A stretch of 10,968 nucleotides of DNA, taken from Candidatus Babeliales bacterium (lineage in GTDB: Bacteria > Babelota > Babeliae > Babelales > Vermiphilaceae). Shown here piece after piece: positions 1-7,062 of the stretch. The stretch is taken from contig JAGVMI010000127.1 of assembly GCA_020053845.1 (NCBI GenBank), positions 1-10,968 of the forward strand, given 5' to 3'. The first letter of the stretch is position 1, and each line of letters opens with the position of its first letter. Made by a program: the position numbers and the translations under genes. The notes below the pieces were generated by a model. It was not told the DNA's origin. It saw nothing but the letters and a program-made list of their open reading frames with translations, and did no database searches.

Positions 1-1011
1 GCACAGGGGTACGATGTCACGGCCTTTTACCTGAAAATATGGCTTAATGATGAGCTTTCCTTGTTGGGCGAATGCCCATGGGAGGAAGATTTGTCCTATG
101 TAAGAGCTGTGTGTGATCAGCTTACCGTGCCTTTGGAGATCGTGCCGCTCCAGCGAGAGTATCATGAACGTGTAGTTGCCTACACTATAGAGGCAGTCAA
201 AGCGGGGTACACCCCCAACCCCGATGTGCTTTGTAATAAGATGGTTAAATTTGGCGCCTTCCTAGACTTTATAGGAGATCGCTTTGACTATGTAGCAACG
301 GGTCACTATGCGCAAGTTAAGCGTGAACAAGGGCGTACGTACCTGCTGACTGCACCTGATGCAATAAAAGATCAAACCTATTTCCTGTGCCAGTTAGCTC
401 CTGAGCAGATCAGACGGGCGTTGTTTCCCATAGGGCATATGGCCAAAGAACAAGTGCGCGCCCTCGCTGCGGAGTTTAACTTGCCCAATAAAGATCGCAA
501 AGATAGCCAGGGCATTTGCTTCTTGGGTAAATTCAAGTTTCGCGATTTCATTGCACACCATGTGGGCACCAAAAGGGGCGATATTATTGAGTATGAAACG
601 GGCACTAAGCTCAGTGAACATGACGGCTTTTGGTTTTATACTATAGGGCAGCGCCAGGGAATTCGCTTGGCAGGTGGGCCATGGTATGTAGTAGCGAAAG
701 ATACGCAGCACAATACTATTTTTGTATCTCGCCACTACTATGAAAATGATAAAGGGCGCAATGAGCTTACTATCTCTGCATGCCGCTGGCTCGATGGAGA
801 GCAGCCTGCATCAGGAAATTACGCAGTTAAATTACGTCACGGTCCGTACAAGCATCAGGCGCGTGTTACCTTTTGTGAAAATGGTGATGCGCACATAGTG
901 TTGCATGAGCGTGATCAAGGAATTGCTGCAGGGCAATTTGCAGTGCTCTATGATGGTGATGTGTGCCTTGGCGGTGGCGTGATTGTACATGAAGTTGTGC
1001 AGCGCAGTTGA
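1..1011 (+). CDS. mnmA: tRNA-specific 2-thiouridylase MnmA (5' end outside window)
   Basis: MnmA transfers sulfur to U34 of the tRNAs for Lys, Glu and Gln, activating the uridine by adenylation in the cytoplasm. The reading frame is open from base 1 and the first visible residues (GYDVTAFYLKIW) are already family sequence, so the gene starts upstream and the TTG at 61 is internal. The N-terminal PP-loop (SGGVDSS) is therefore missing from view. 336 residues are visible. The catalytic Cys lies in NPDVLCNK (Cys78 of the visible fragment, codon 232-234). The persulfide-forming Cys lies in DSQGICFLG (Cys173, codon 517-519). The tRNA-binding region FYTIGQRQG and the C-terminal beta-barrel part (AGQFAVLYDGDVCLGGGVI) are intact up to the TGA stop. 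The wording around DRKDSQGICFLGK and GGPWYVV resembles plant/plastid MnmA as I remember it; see findings. pgsA follows after 56 bases on the same strand, with no terminator between them. Confidence 0.97.
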   Translation, partial: AQGYDVTAFYLKIWLNDELSLLGECPWEEDLSYVRAVCDQLTVPLEIVPLQREYHERVVAYTIEAVKAGYTPNPDVLCNKMVKFGAFLDFIGDRFDYVATGHYAQVKREQGRTYLLTAPDAIKDQTYFLCQLAPEQIRRALFPIGHMAKEQVRALAAEFNLPNKDRKDSQGICFLGKFKFRDFIAHHVGTKRGDIIEYETGTKLSEHDGFWFYTIGQRQGIRLAGGPWYVVAKDTQHNTIFVSRHYYENDKGRNELTISACRWLDGEQPASGNYAVKLRHGPYKHQARVTFCENGDAHIVLHERDQGIAAGQFAVLYDGDVCLGGGVIVHEVVQRS

Positions 1012-1067
1012 TTAACTGCTCAAGTGCCGTAGACTAAAAGGCGGTTTATTAGCTAGGGATGGCAAAA

Positions 1068-1682
1068 ATGGCACGATTCAGTTTCGCGCTCTTGAGGAAA
1101 CTTCCCGCGCGTGAAAAGCGCATCACATTACCGACGCTTTTTACTTTTGTGCGTATTATACTCACACCGTGCATTGTTGTATCTATGGTGTATGAGCATT
1201 GGGGCGCGGCATTCTGGTTGTTTGTTATTGCAGCGGCTACGGATGCTGTTGATGGCGCGCTCGCGCGCTTGCGCAACGAACGCACTTTCTTGGGTGCGTG
1301 TCTTGACCCTATAGCCGATAAGCTGCTTATTCTTTCGGTGTTTTTTACCTTAGCTTTTGTGCAATCGCCGCTTTTTTCAATCCCGCATTGGTTTGTACTT
1401 TTTGTGTTATGCAAAGAACTGCTCCTTGTGGGTGGTGCTGTGGCAATTTTCGCGTGGCAGGGCCATTTGGAAATTAGACCTACATGGCTGGGTAAAACAA
1501 CAACATTAGTGCAAATACTTTTTATAGTATGGCTTTTTGCCTGTTATTTTTTTGCGTGGGTGCCGATCAAAACGTATTATACCATGCTTGCGGTAGTTTT
1601 TGTGCTTGTAGCAGCATCATTGATGCATTATGCATCCATTGGCTTTCGTACGGTGCTGGGCATAGGTGCAAGGAGATCATAG
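1068..1682 (+). CDS. pgsA: CDP-diacylglycerol--glycerol-3-phosphate 3-phosphatidyltransferase (PgsA-like)
   Basis: This is a member of the CDP-alcohol phosphatidyltransferase family. It probably joins CDP-diacylglycerol and glycerol-3-phosphate to give phosphatidylglycerophosphate and CMP in the inner membrane. The full signature D-x2-DG-x2-AR-x8-G-x3-D-x3-D is present at residues 59-84 (numbered from 1068): Asp59, Asp62, Gly63, Ala66, Arg67, Gly76, Asp80, Asp84, which cover the metal and CDP ligands. About six hydrophobic helices flank it. LPTLFTFVRIILTP before the motif and WLGKTTTLVQ after it point to PgsA rather than phosphatidylserine synthase, but substrate choice is inferred. Length, 204 aa, is normal. 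I chose ATG 1068 because AGGGATGG stands just upstream. An ATG at 1059 in the same frame would add three residues but has no well-spaced ribosome site. The TAG stop shares its last base with the GTG of the next gene, so the two are probably translationally coupled. Confidence 0.87.
   Translation: MARFSFALLRKLPAREKRITLPTLFTFVRIILTPCIVVSMVYEHWGAAFWLFVIAAATDAVDGALARLRNERTFLGACLDPIADKLLILSVFFTLAFVQSPLFSIPHWFVLFVLCKELLLVGGAVAIFAWQGHLEIRPTWLGKTTTLVQILFIVWLFACYFFAWVPIKTYYTMLAVVFVLVAASLMHYASIGFRTVLGIGARRS
1670..1675 (+). promoter_or_regulatory. Shine-Dalgarno site that fixes the GTG start at 1682
   Basis: AAGGAG lies inside the last codons of pgsA, six bases before GTG 1682. It is the reason to reject the longer open frame beginning at 1529, which would overlap pgsA by more than 150 bases and would have no signal peptide at its start. 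Confidence 0.75.
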
Positions 1683-2053
1683 TGAATAAAATTACATTGT
1701 TTCTGGTAATGATGTTGGGAACTGGTATGCAATCGATGCGCGCGCAGGAGCCCATTGTAGTTACTAAAAAAAAGAAAAAGAAAGTTACCCAGGCTCAGCG
1801 AGATCAAGCTTGTGAGAACATGACTCAAGTTTTGGATAAGCAGCCTAATCTTATGAAAGCACTTGCCGATGCGCAACAGCAGTGTATGGAGTGCGTTAAG
1901 AATTGCATAGAATCAGAGGGCGGCTGGCTCAATAGTGCATCTCGAGAGCAGTTAGAGATTACAGGGCAGAAGGCGCTTGCATGTGCTCAACGCATGGAAC
2001 AGCTGACAGGAGAGTTGGTGCAAATGACTCAGGCAATGCATATCAAGAGCTAG
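1682..2053 (+). CDS. small exported cysteine-containing helical protein, function unknown
   Basis: I do not recognise a family. The product is 123 aa. The GTG start overlaps the pgsA stop by one base and has AAGGAG six bases upstream. Residues 1-21 form a signal peptide: Asn-Lys at the front, a hydrophobic core of about twelve residues, and a likely cleavage after MRA (Ala21). The mature part begins QEPIVVT and then carries six consecutive lysines (residues 29-34), encoded by an A-rich tract at 1766-1783. The rest is predicted amphipathic helix rich in Gln, Met and Ala. It has five cysteines (44, 68, 71, 75, 101), three of them grouped as CMECVKNC. It is probably periplasmic or surface-exposed. 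The CxxC could be a disulfide or metal site, but no thioredoxin fold or other known motif surrounds it. Coupling to pgsA and the exported proteins downstream suggest an envelope role. Confidence 0.72.
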   Translation: MNKITLFLVMMLGTGMQSMRAQEPIVVTKKKKKKVTQAQRDQACENMTQVLDKQPNLMKALADAQQQCMECVKNCIESEGGWLNSASREQLEITGQKALACAQRMEQLTGELVQMTQAMHIKS

Positions 2054-2121
2054 AATCTGGTTTATTGCCGATGTTGTAAAAACCGCATGATATGTCACAC
2101 CGTAGTGTTACAGGATTCTAC

Positions 2122-3759
2122 ATGTTCATGGGTATTTGGGCGAGAGTTTTTCTTCTACTGGGATGTCTTACTTTTCACCCAGCGCGTGGCTGCGAAAATA
2201 TAGTATCGATACAGCAAACGCTTGTGAGTAAAGCACAGGCGTTTTTTAATGCTCATAAAGATCGCTTTATGCAGGCTGCACAGCAGCACAAATGCTCGGT
2301 AAAAGTTGCCGTGCTTCTTGATGATCTGATGCGCGTGCACGATAATAGCGGTCATGATGAGCATAGTGTACAGTCGCTTGAACTGACTACTGCACGCATT
2401 CTTGAACAGCTGCATACGTATTGTGCAACGCAAGATGGTGGCGAGCTTATCCCGCTATGCGGCCAGATGCGCTTTGCTAATCGCGTGAGGCTGTATAGTG
2501 CGCGTTATGCGTGTTATGTCAATAAGCTTCTTGAGCGGCTTGATCGGATTGCTGAATGGATGACATATTGGTATGCGCAAGGCGATAGTGCGTATGTGGT
2601 ATATGTGTTAAGCCAGCCGGTACGCAATTGGTGCTTGCCACGTAACAAAGCGCAGTATATCGAGAACAAACTTACTCTACTCAAGCAGATGCAACGCACA
2701 TGCAGAATAAGGCTCGGGATCTTGCTTGAGCGTATGACAGCTCATGCCAAATCGTGCGCATCGTTTGGCAGCAATGTTACTGAAGATGCATTATGTGTAA
2801 TGTCTGCGCAGGATATGCATGCAGCTATGGTAAGCATTATGTATGCTGACGCAAGCAATCGCTATGTTGAGCCGCCTTCATTTGTAGGGCGCTATTGGCC
2901 GGCAGTCTTGATTTCTTCCGCTGCAAGTATTATTGGGGTACGCATAGGATATCTTCAGCAAGAAAAAGTCATGCAGGCTCTGCACAATGCGTATGTTAAT
3001 GCGCATAAACATTTCAGGGCAGGGTGTGTGGAGCCGGGCAAAGCGATGACTAAAGCATGGTTTGACGATCATAGCGAACCACTTAAAGCATACCAAGAGC
3101 GTAAAAAAAGCTTTGTTGATAGTGCAGTTGCACATCTTGATGAAGTGTACGGGCCTTTGGATAATGCTCAAAAGCAGGCTATACGTGAACGTATGATGCG
3201 TGATGATATTACTGATCTTTTGGGCGATTCGAGTAAGCCGATGGCTGAATCGGAGTCATTGTTTAAGTGGTTCAAGCGATGCGGAAAGCAAGTGTTGCAC
3301 GCATCGGAGTTTGTTCGCTTGATACGTGAGTATGGAGTGCTGTGTAAAATGCAGCTTGATTGTGGCATGAAGCCAAGTAAAGACATGATGCTTGCTATGG
3401 GGCCTGCCATGCCGTGGTGGTCTACAGTAGGAGGCGCAGGGGCCGTGGGGGCTGCAGCGTATGCGTACGCTATTCGAGATACTACGTCGCACCAGATGTC
3501 GCTTGTTTTCAAGCAGTACTATGATGCGTGCGTGGAATATCCTATGGGCAGTGATGCTTATTATGAAGCATATGCTACCCGTATGCATGCGATGTATACA
3601 TTGAAATCTTTAGTGTATAGCTGCGATAGGCAAAGCGCTGACTTATGTATCACCGACCTTGAAAAACTTGGCGTCATCGAAGATATGGGTGCTAAGCGTG
3701 ACCACGCGCAATGTATGCTCTTATGGTACCCGTTCTTGAACTCTGGCGTGCATAAATAG
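2122..3759 (+). CDS. large exported, cysteine-rich helical membrane protein, function unknown (paralog 1)
   Basis: I recognise no known domain. The product is 545 aa from ATG 2122, chosen because AGGA (2112-2115) is six bases upstream and because translation then opens directly on a signal peptide (MFMGIWAR, then VFLLLGCLTF). ATG 2092 in the same frame would add ten residues and lacks a ribosome site. Cleavage is plausible after PARG; LLGC also loosely resembles a lipobox, so a lipoprotein is a weaker alternative. The body is almost wholly helical. Two hydrophobic segments lie at about 258-278 (YWPAVLISSAASIIGVRIGYL without its ends) and 432-451 (Gly/Ala-rich, after WW). There are 18 cysteines including the signal region, far more than the next gene has. 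Segments around 140-191 and the C-terminal LLWYPFL match the next protein in order and spacing, which suggests a tandem duplication. It is probably anchored in the inner membrane with large periplasmic parts. Confidence 0.82.
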   Translation: MFMGIWARVFLLLGCLTFHPARGCENIVSIQQTLVSKAQAFFNAHKDRFMQAAQQHKCSVKVAVLLDDLMRVHDNSGHDEHSVQSLELTTARILEQLHTYCATQDGGELIPLCGQMRFANRVRLYSARYACYVNKLLERLDRIAEWMTYWYAQGDSAYVVYVLSQPVRNWCLPRNKAQYIENKLTLLKQMQRTCRIRLGILLERMTAHAKSCASFGSNVTEDALCVMSAQDMHAAMVSIMYADASNRYVEPPSFVGRYWPAVLISSAASIIGVRIGYLQQEKVMQALHNAYVNAHKHFRAGCVEPGKAMTKAWFDDHSEPLKAYQERKKSFVDSAVAHLDEVYGPLDNAQKQAIRERMMRDDITDLLGDSSKPMAESESLFKWFKRCGKQVLHASEFVRLIREYGVLCKMQLDCGMKPSKDMMLAMGPAMPWWSTVGGAGAVGAAAYAYAIRDTTSHQMSLVFKQYYDACVEYPMGSDAYYEAYATRMHAMYTLKSLVYSCDRQSADLCITDLEKLGVIEDMGAKRDHAQCMLLWYPFLNSGVHK

Positions 3760-3852
3760 TTTAATCAAAAGATTATTTATTGCGCATTTGTGGTAAAGTA
3801 TTTCTATTAAAGCTTGAATATGATTGAGCATAATCGAGGAGTTCCTGCTGTT

Positions 3853-5655
3853 ATGCTGTATAAAAATTCTCTCGGCACTGTACTGTGCATGCTTTTTTGT
3901 GCTGTTTCTCTCAATGCAGCAAAACCAATTCGTATTACGCGTGCGGTTCCTACAATAGGGGAAGCATTCTCGTTGCTTGAGCAGGGGCGTAGCTTACAGG
4001 CCACACGTGATAGCGACTTAAATAAGGTAAAAACTCAAGCGCGGCCATTTGGCGTGAAAGCAGCAGAGTGTACTGCATCTTTGTGGACACAACTTGCACA
4101 AAAAGAAGAGATGGATGATGTGCGTAATCATCGCAAACTACATGACTTGTGCAATGTACTCAGCAAGGGAGTAGGAACAGAAAAACTGGCTGAAATTCTT
4201 GGGCTTGCGCATGAGATTATTCAGCAATTTAAAGATCCCGAGCTGCGAGAATGTGCCACTGCGTGTGTGCTCGTGCATGCGTCAGTTACCATGGCTGAGC
4301 TTACACGGCGCGAGATTGTGCAGGCACTTGATCGCTTGCAGGAGATACTGGACTATTGGATTGAGCAGCGGCATCATACGGTGCGCTATTTCTTCCATAA
4401 ATCTCCGCTTAAATGGTTTCATCGCAAGCCACAAAACGTTGAAATAGAAGAAAACATTAGAATAGTGCGCGATATGCAAGCCCAGTATTTTACTCTCTTC
4501 GGGAAGTTTGCTTCACAGCTTGAGGAGTTTTTGGGTTCGCAGCAGAGCGCTCAGGAAACTTTTGATTGGCTTGATTCTTTTGCCACGGTGATACATCACC
4601 TATGTGCTTTCAATCCTCAAAAGATGCATCAACAAAGTGGCACTGATATTTCTTTGTATGGTCAATTTCAGCAACTTGCGTATAAAATGCGCTTTAAAAC
4701 TCAACGCATCACGCGTCTCACCCAGCCGGTAATGTGGTCACATTATCTTGTGCGCAATTGGCTTGCATACACTGCATGTGTGACAGCAGGTATAGTAACA
4801 GGTACCTATGTAGTGCAAAATCCTGATAAGGCTGCAGCATATATAGGGCGCGTACAAAATAAAGGTAAAGAAGTATATGAGTGGGCTGCAGATAAGCTTT
4901 TGCAAGTGTGGGACGTGATAGTTCCCGTGAAAGATAAAGCCGGCACTGGCGATCTGACCAAACTTCCCGCCGAGCTTGCGACTAAGGCAAAAGAGCTCAA
5001 AGCAAGCTGGACTGAAGAGGAAATTATGGCAATCGTTAAGGTGCAAGAGGTAACGAACTTCCTTGTAGAGGATGGTAAGATTGATCAGAATCAACAAACT
5101 ACCGTGCTATACAACGTTGTTAAAGGCGACTTAGATGGGCTTACTGATTTGTTATGGAAGAGTTTAAAAGATATACACTACCTGCAGTGGGGTACCTGGT
5201 TGCAGAAAATAGGTTTATCTGCAGTAGCGGTTTCCTATCCTTATTACATTAGAGCTTTGAATGTAACGCAAAAAGTAAACAAACAGAGCAGCTTGATTAT
5301 TGGTATGGCGTTGGCAGGAGCACTTGGACTTACTTCGCATCGCTTGGTAAGTTATCTCATGACACCACGTGTTATTGATTACTCACACATACGTATAGCA
5401 CTCGCCGATGCTGCGCGTGTGCTTAATTTGTACAGTGGGCATGATTCAAGTGTGACAATATACAGCGAAGATATGGGACGCTTCTTGTATAGTATCGAAC
5501 GTCTTTACAAAGAGATGCGCGTGATTAAAGAGCCTGAACGCTGGGAATTTGCACGAGACTTACATCAGCTTGCACAGCCACAACTTTCAGTAAGTCAGAA
5601 ATTACGGCTCATTGATATCATGTACAAGCGTTACCCATTCCTCGTGCAACAATAA
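3853..5655 (+). CDS. large exported helical membrane protein, function unknown (paralog 2)
   Basis: No known domain is recognised. The product is 600 aa from ATG 3853, which is preceded by GAGGAG (3836-3841). This start gives a textbook signal peptide, MLYKNSLGTVLCMLFCAVSLNA, cut before AKPIRI; upstream TTG 3814 and ATG 3820 would only lengthen its front. The first ~290 residues are charged amphipathic helix. Hydrophobic segments follow at about 303-321 (WLAYTACVTAGIVTGTYVV), weakly at 449-466, and at 479-494 (SLIIGMALAGALGL), with a Lys/Glu-rich helical domain between the first two. Relative to the preceding protein, LDRLQEIL (159) and IEENIRIVRDMQ (198) correspond to LDRIAEW (140) and IENKLTLLKQMQ (180), 39 and 40 residues apart. 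Both C-termini end in YPFL plus a short tail. It has far fewer cysteines than its neighbour. Probably a membrane-anchored envelope protein. Confidence 0.85.
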   Translation: MLYKNSLGTVLCMLFCAVSLNAAKPIRITRAVPTIGEAFSLLEQGRSLQATRDSDLNKVKTQARPFGVKAAECTASLWTQLAQKEEMDDVRNHRKLHDLCNVLSKGVGTEKLAEILGLAHEIIQQFKDPELRECATACVLVHASVTMAELTRREIVQALDRLQEILDYWIEQRHHTVRYFFHKSPLKWFHRKPQNVEIEENIRIVRDMQAQYFTLFGKFASQLEEFLGSQQSAQETFDWLDSFATVIHHLCAFNPQKMHQQSGTDISLYGQFQQLAYKMRFKTQRITRLTQPVMWSHYLVRNWLAYTACVTAGIVTGTYVVQNPDKAAAYIGRVQNKGKEVYEWAADKLLQVWDVIVPVKDKAGTGDLTKLPAELATKAKELKASWTEEEIMAIVKVQEVTNFLVEDGKIDQNQQTTVLYNVVKGDLDGLTDLLWKSLKDIHYLQWGTWLQKIGLSAVAVSYPYYIRALNVTQKVNKQSSLIIGMALAGALGLTSHRLVSYLMTPRVIDYSHIRIALADAARVLNLYSGHDSSVTIYSEDMGRFLYSIERLYKEMRVIKEPERWEFARDLHQLAQPQLSVSQKLRLIDIMYKRYPFLVQQ

Positions 5656-5679
5656 GGTGATGCTTTAATTTTGGATGCG

Positions 5680-5685
5680 TATAAT
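5680..5685 (+). promoter_or_regulatory. probable -10 box of the ssb promoter
   Basis: There is a perfect TATAAT 65 bases before the ssb start, in the gap after paralog 2. No good -35 is visible: the 16-18 base spacing lands on GTGATG-like sequence, with TGA the only clear match. A transcript would start near 5692 and carry a leader of about 58 bases. ssb may thus be transcribed separately from the genes before it. Confidence 0.45.
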
Positions 5686-5686
5686 T

Positions 5687-5716
5687 TGTGATATCATCAA
5701 AAAATAATGATATACA
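5687..5716 (+). other. leader/operator-like inverted repeat before ssb
   Basis: ATATCAT (5691-5697) and ATGATAT (5707-5713) are perfect inverted arms around a nine-base A-rich loop. TGT (5687-5689) and ACA (5714-5716) extend the stem by three pairs past a bulged G at 5690. It spans the expected transcription start just after the -10 box. It could be an operator or an mRNA leader hairpin. It is not followed by a T run, so it is not a terminator for the genes before it. Confidence 0.4.
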
Positions 5717-5735
5717 TGGCTATGGTAAGTTCCGG

Positions 5736-5741
5736 AAAGGA
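5736..5741 (+). promoter_or_regulatory. Shine-Dalgarno site of ssb
   Basis: AAAGGA with an eight-base spacer to ATG 5750 confirms the ssb start. Confidence 0.7.
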
Positions 5742-5749
5742 TTTCAAAG

Positions 5750-6340
5750 ATGGCAGGATATAATCGCATTGTAATAGTGGGTAATCTAACCCGTGATCCC
5801 GATTTTAAGCAATTGACATCAGGTCAGAATGTATGTCGCTTGGGCCTTGCTACAAATCGCCAGTTTAAGAATCGTCAAACGGGTTCGATGGTGCAAGAAG
5901 TGTGCTACATCGATGTAGATGTGTGGGGCGCGCAAGCAGAGAGCTGCAAGCAGTATCTGCAAAAAGGCCGTCCTGTTCTTATCGAAGGCCGCTTGAAGTT
6001 TGATTCATGGGAAGATCAAAATGGCCAAACGCGCAGCAAGCATTCTATTGTTGCAGATCGCGTAGTATTTCTCGGCTCTGCTACAGCTGAAGATGTTGAA
6101 GAGTCAGATGCTCCGGTGATGGCAACGCGTCGTAGCGGTGCAACACTTTCAGATGCTGCAGGTATTAATCCTGGGCCTCAAAGTGAACTTGAGCGTGATC
6201 TACTCAGCCAAATTGACAAGATCAAAGCAAAGGCTAAGAAGCCTGCGACAAAAAAAGATGATCTTCGTGAAGGCACTCCATCAACAGGAGAGCTCAATTT
6301 TCAGGACCAAGCTCCCTTTGAAGATGATCTACCATTTTAA
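5750..6340 (+). CDS. ssb: single-stranded DNA-binding protein
   Basis: SSB coats single-stranded DNA during replication, repair and recombination and recruits partner enzymes through its C-terminal tip. The N-terminal OB fold (residues 1 to about 112) begins MAGYNRIVIVGNLTRDPDFK and includes VCYIDVDVWG, KGRPVLIEGRLKFDSW and the closing strand ADRVVFLG, all typical of bacterial SSB. A disordered linker follows, and the protein ends in the acidic tip EDDLPF, equivalent to DDDIPF of E. coli. Total length, 196 aa, is slightly longer than the usual ~160-180. The linker is unusual in holding a lysine-rich patch (about nine basic residues between 157 and 173), whereas most SSB linkers are Gly/Gln/Pro-rich and uncharged. 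The gene has its own -10 box and a terminator, so it is probably a single-gene unit. Confidence 0.97.
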   Translation: MAGYNRIVIVGNLTRDPDFKQLTSGQNVCRLGLATNRQFKNRQTGSMVQEVCYIDVDVWGAQAESCKQYLQKGRPVLIEGRLKFDSWEDQNGQTRSKHSIVADRVVFLGSATAEDVEESDAPVMATRRSGATLSDAAGINPGPQSELERDLLSQIDKIKAKAKKPATKKDDLREGTPSTGELNFQDQAPFEDDLPF

Positions 6341-6353
6341 ATTTGCCTCATTA

Positions 6354-6387
6354 AAAGCCCCGATTTCTCGGGGCTTTCTTTTTGTTT
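6354..6387 (+). terminator. intrinsic terminator of ssb
   Basis: The ten-base-pair stem AAAGCCCCGA / TCGGGGCTTT (6354-6363 with 6368-6377) closes a TTTC loop. It is followed by CTTTTTGTTTT, and it lies 13 bases after the ssb stop codon. Confidence 0.92.
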
Positions 6388-6549
6388 TCTCGCTCGTCTT
6401 TTGCTTATTCTGACATCTTTTACTATTGCTGCAGAATGCGATTTATCAACACAATTCTTCTTTAAATTGACAATCTGAATTAGGGTTTGCGAGCATAAGA
6501 GTGTAAAGAAGATTAGAAAACGCTTTGCAAAAAATAACAAGGGGGCGGT

Positions 6550-7062
6550 ATGGATGAGCAACGAGTGCACACAAAACGTAAGTATGTGCGGCGCGCTGTC
6601 TTGGTAATGGTGGTACTATTTAGCTCCCCCGTGCACACGTATACCGACCATATACTTGCAGATTTTGAAGAGCAGGCGTATCAGCAAGCAATATCATCGG
6701 TGAGGAGCTGGCTTAAAAAATCATTTGATGCATGTCTGAAGGCATGGGCAGAATTTGATTTCCTCGTGCAAGCGCCCGAAGTAATGGGCAGCTTCAACCG
6801 CGCGGCGGTGGTTGATGCATCATTGTGTCATGTTGCATATCTCGGATGGTGCCTTGAACATTTAGCTGAGCAAGAGCTTGCGCAGATGCACTTTGATGAT
6901 GTCGTCTATCTTGAAAAAATGCTTGCAGCGCTTGAAGATTTATGTAGCAACGCTGCCACATCAGATGAATCGGAGCGGCTTTCGTGTGCACATGCGCTGC
7001 TTCAAAATGCGCGCAAAAAGCTTGTCGATGCAGCTTCGCACCATCACTCATCTACTATGTGA
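6550..7062 (+). CDS. small exported helical protein with five cysteines, function unknown
   Basis: I recognise no family. The product is 170 aa. ATG 6550 is preceded by AAGGGGGCGG with a short spacer. The N-terminus (MDEQRVHTKRKYVRR) is long and basic for a signal peptide but is followed by a clear hydrophobic core AVLVMVVLFSS and a possible cut near VHTYT, so export or an N-terminal anchor is likely. The rest is predicted helical, with Leu/Ala heptad-like spacing, and carries five cysteines (62, 93, 101, 132, 146). The C-terminus is HHHSSTM. It is isolated: the ssb terminator lies before it, and the gene after it converges on it with stop codons overlapping by eight bases. General character (signal peptide, short helical body, five Cys) recalls the 123-aa protein at 1682, but cysteine spacing differs and I do not claim homology. 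Confidence 0.72.
   Translation: MDEQRVHTKRKYVRRAVLVMVVLFSSPVHTYTDHILADFEEQAYQQAISSVRSWLKKSFDACLKAWAEFDFLVQAPEVMGSFNRAAVVDASLCHVAYLGWCLEHLAEQELAQMHFDDVVYLEKMLAALEDLCSNAATSDESERLSCAHALLQNARKKLVDAASHHHSSTM

Noticed and set aside
1529..1681. Longer open frame upstream of the 123-aa exported protein
   Set aside because: It lies wholly inside pgsA; the Shine-Dalgarno site and signal peptide both place the start at GTG 1682.
3762..3775. Small hairpin TAATC-AAAA-GATTA after paralog 1
   Set aside because: Only five A/T-rich pairs without a proper T run; too weak to call a terminator.
3788..3810. Possible promoter (TGGTAAAGT, TATTAA) before paralog 2
   Set aside because: No matching -35 at a valid spacing; A/T-rich gap sequence gives such matches by chance.
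6467..6499. Perfect TTGACA with CATAAG downstream as a promoter for the 170-aa gene
   Set aside because: The spacer would be 21 bases and no acceptable -10 lies at 16-18 bases. The region probably holds a promoter, but I cannot place it.
1682..7062. Homology between the 123-aa and 170-aa exported proteins, each with five cysteines
   Set aside because: Cysteine spacing differs and no stretch aligns convincingly by eye.
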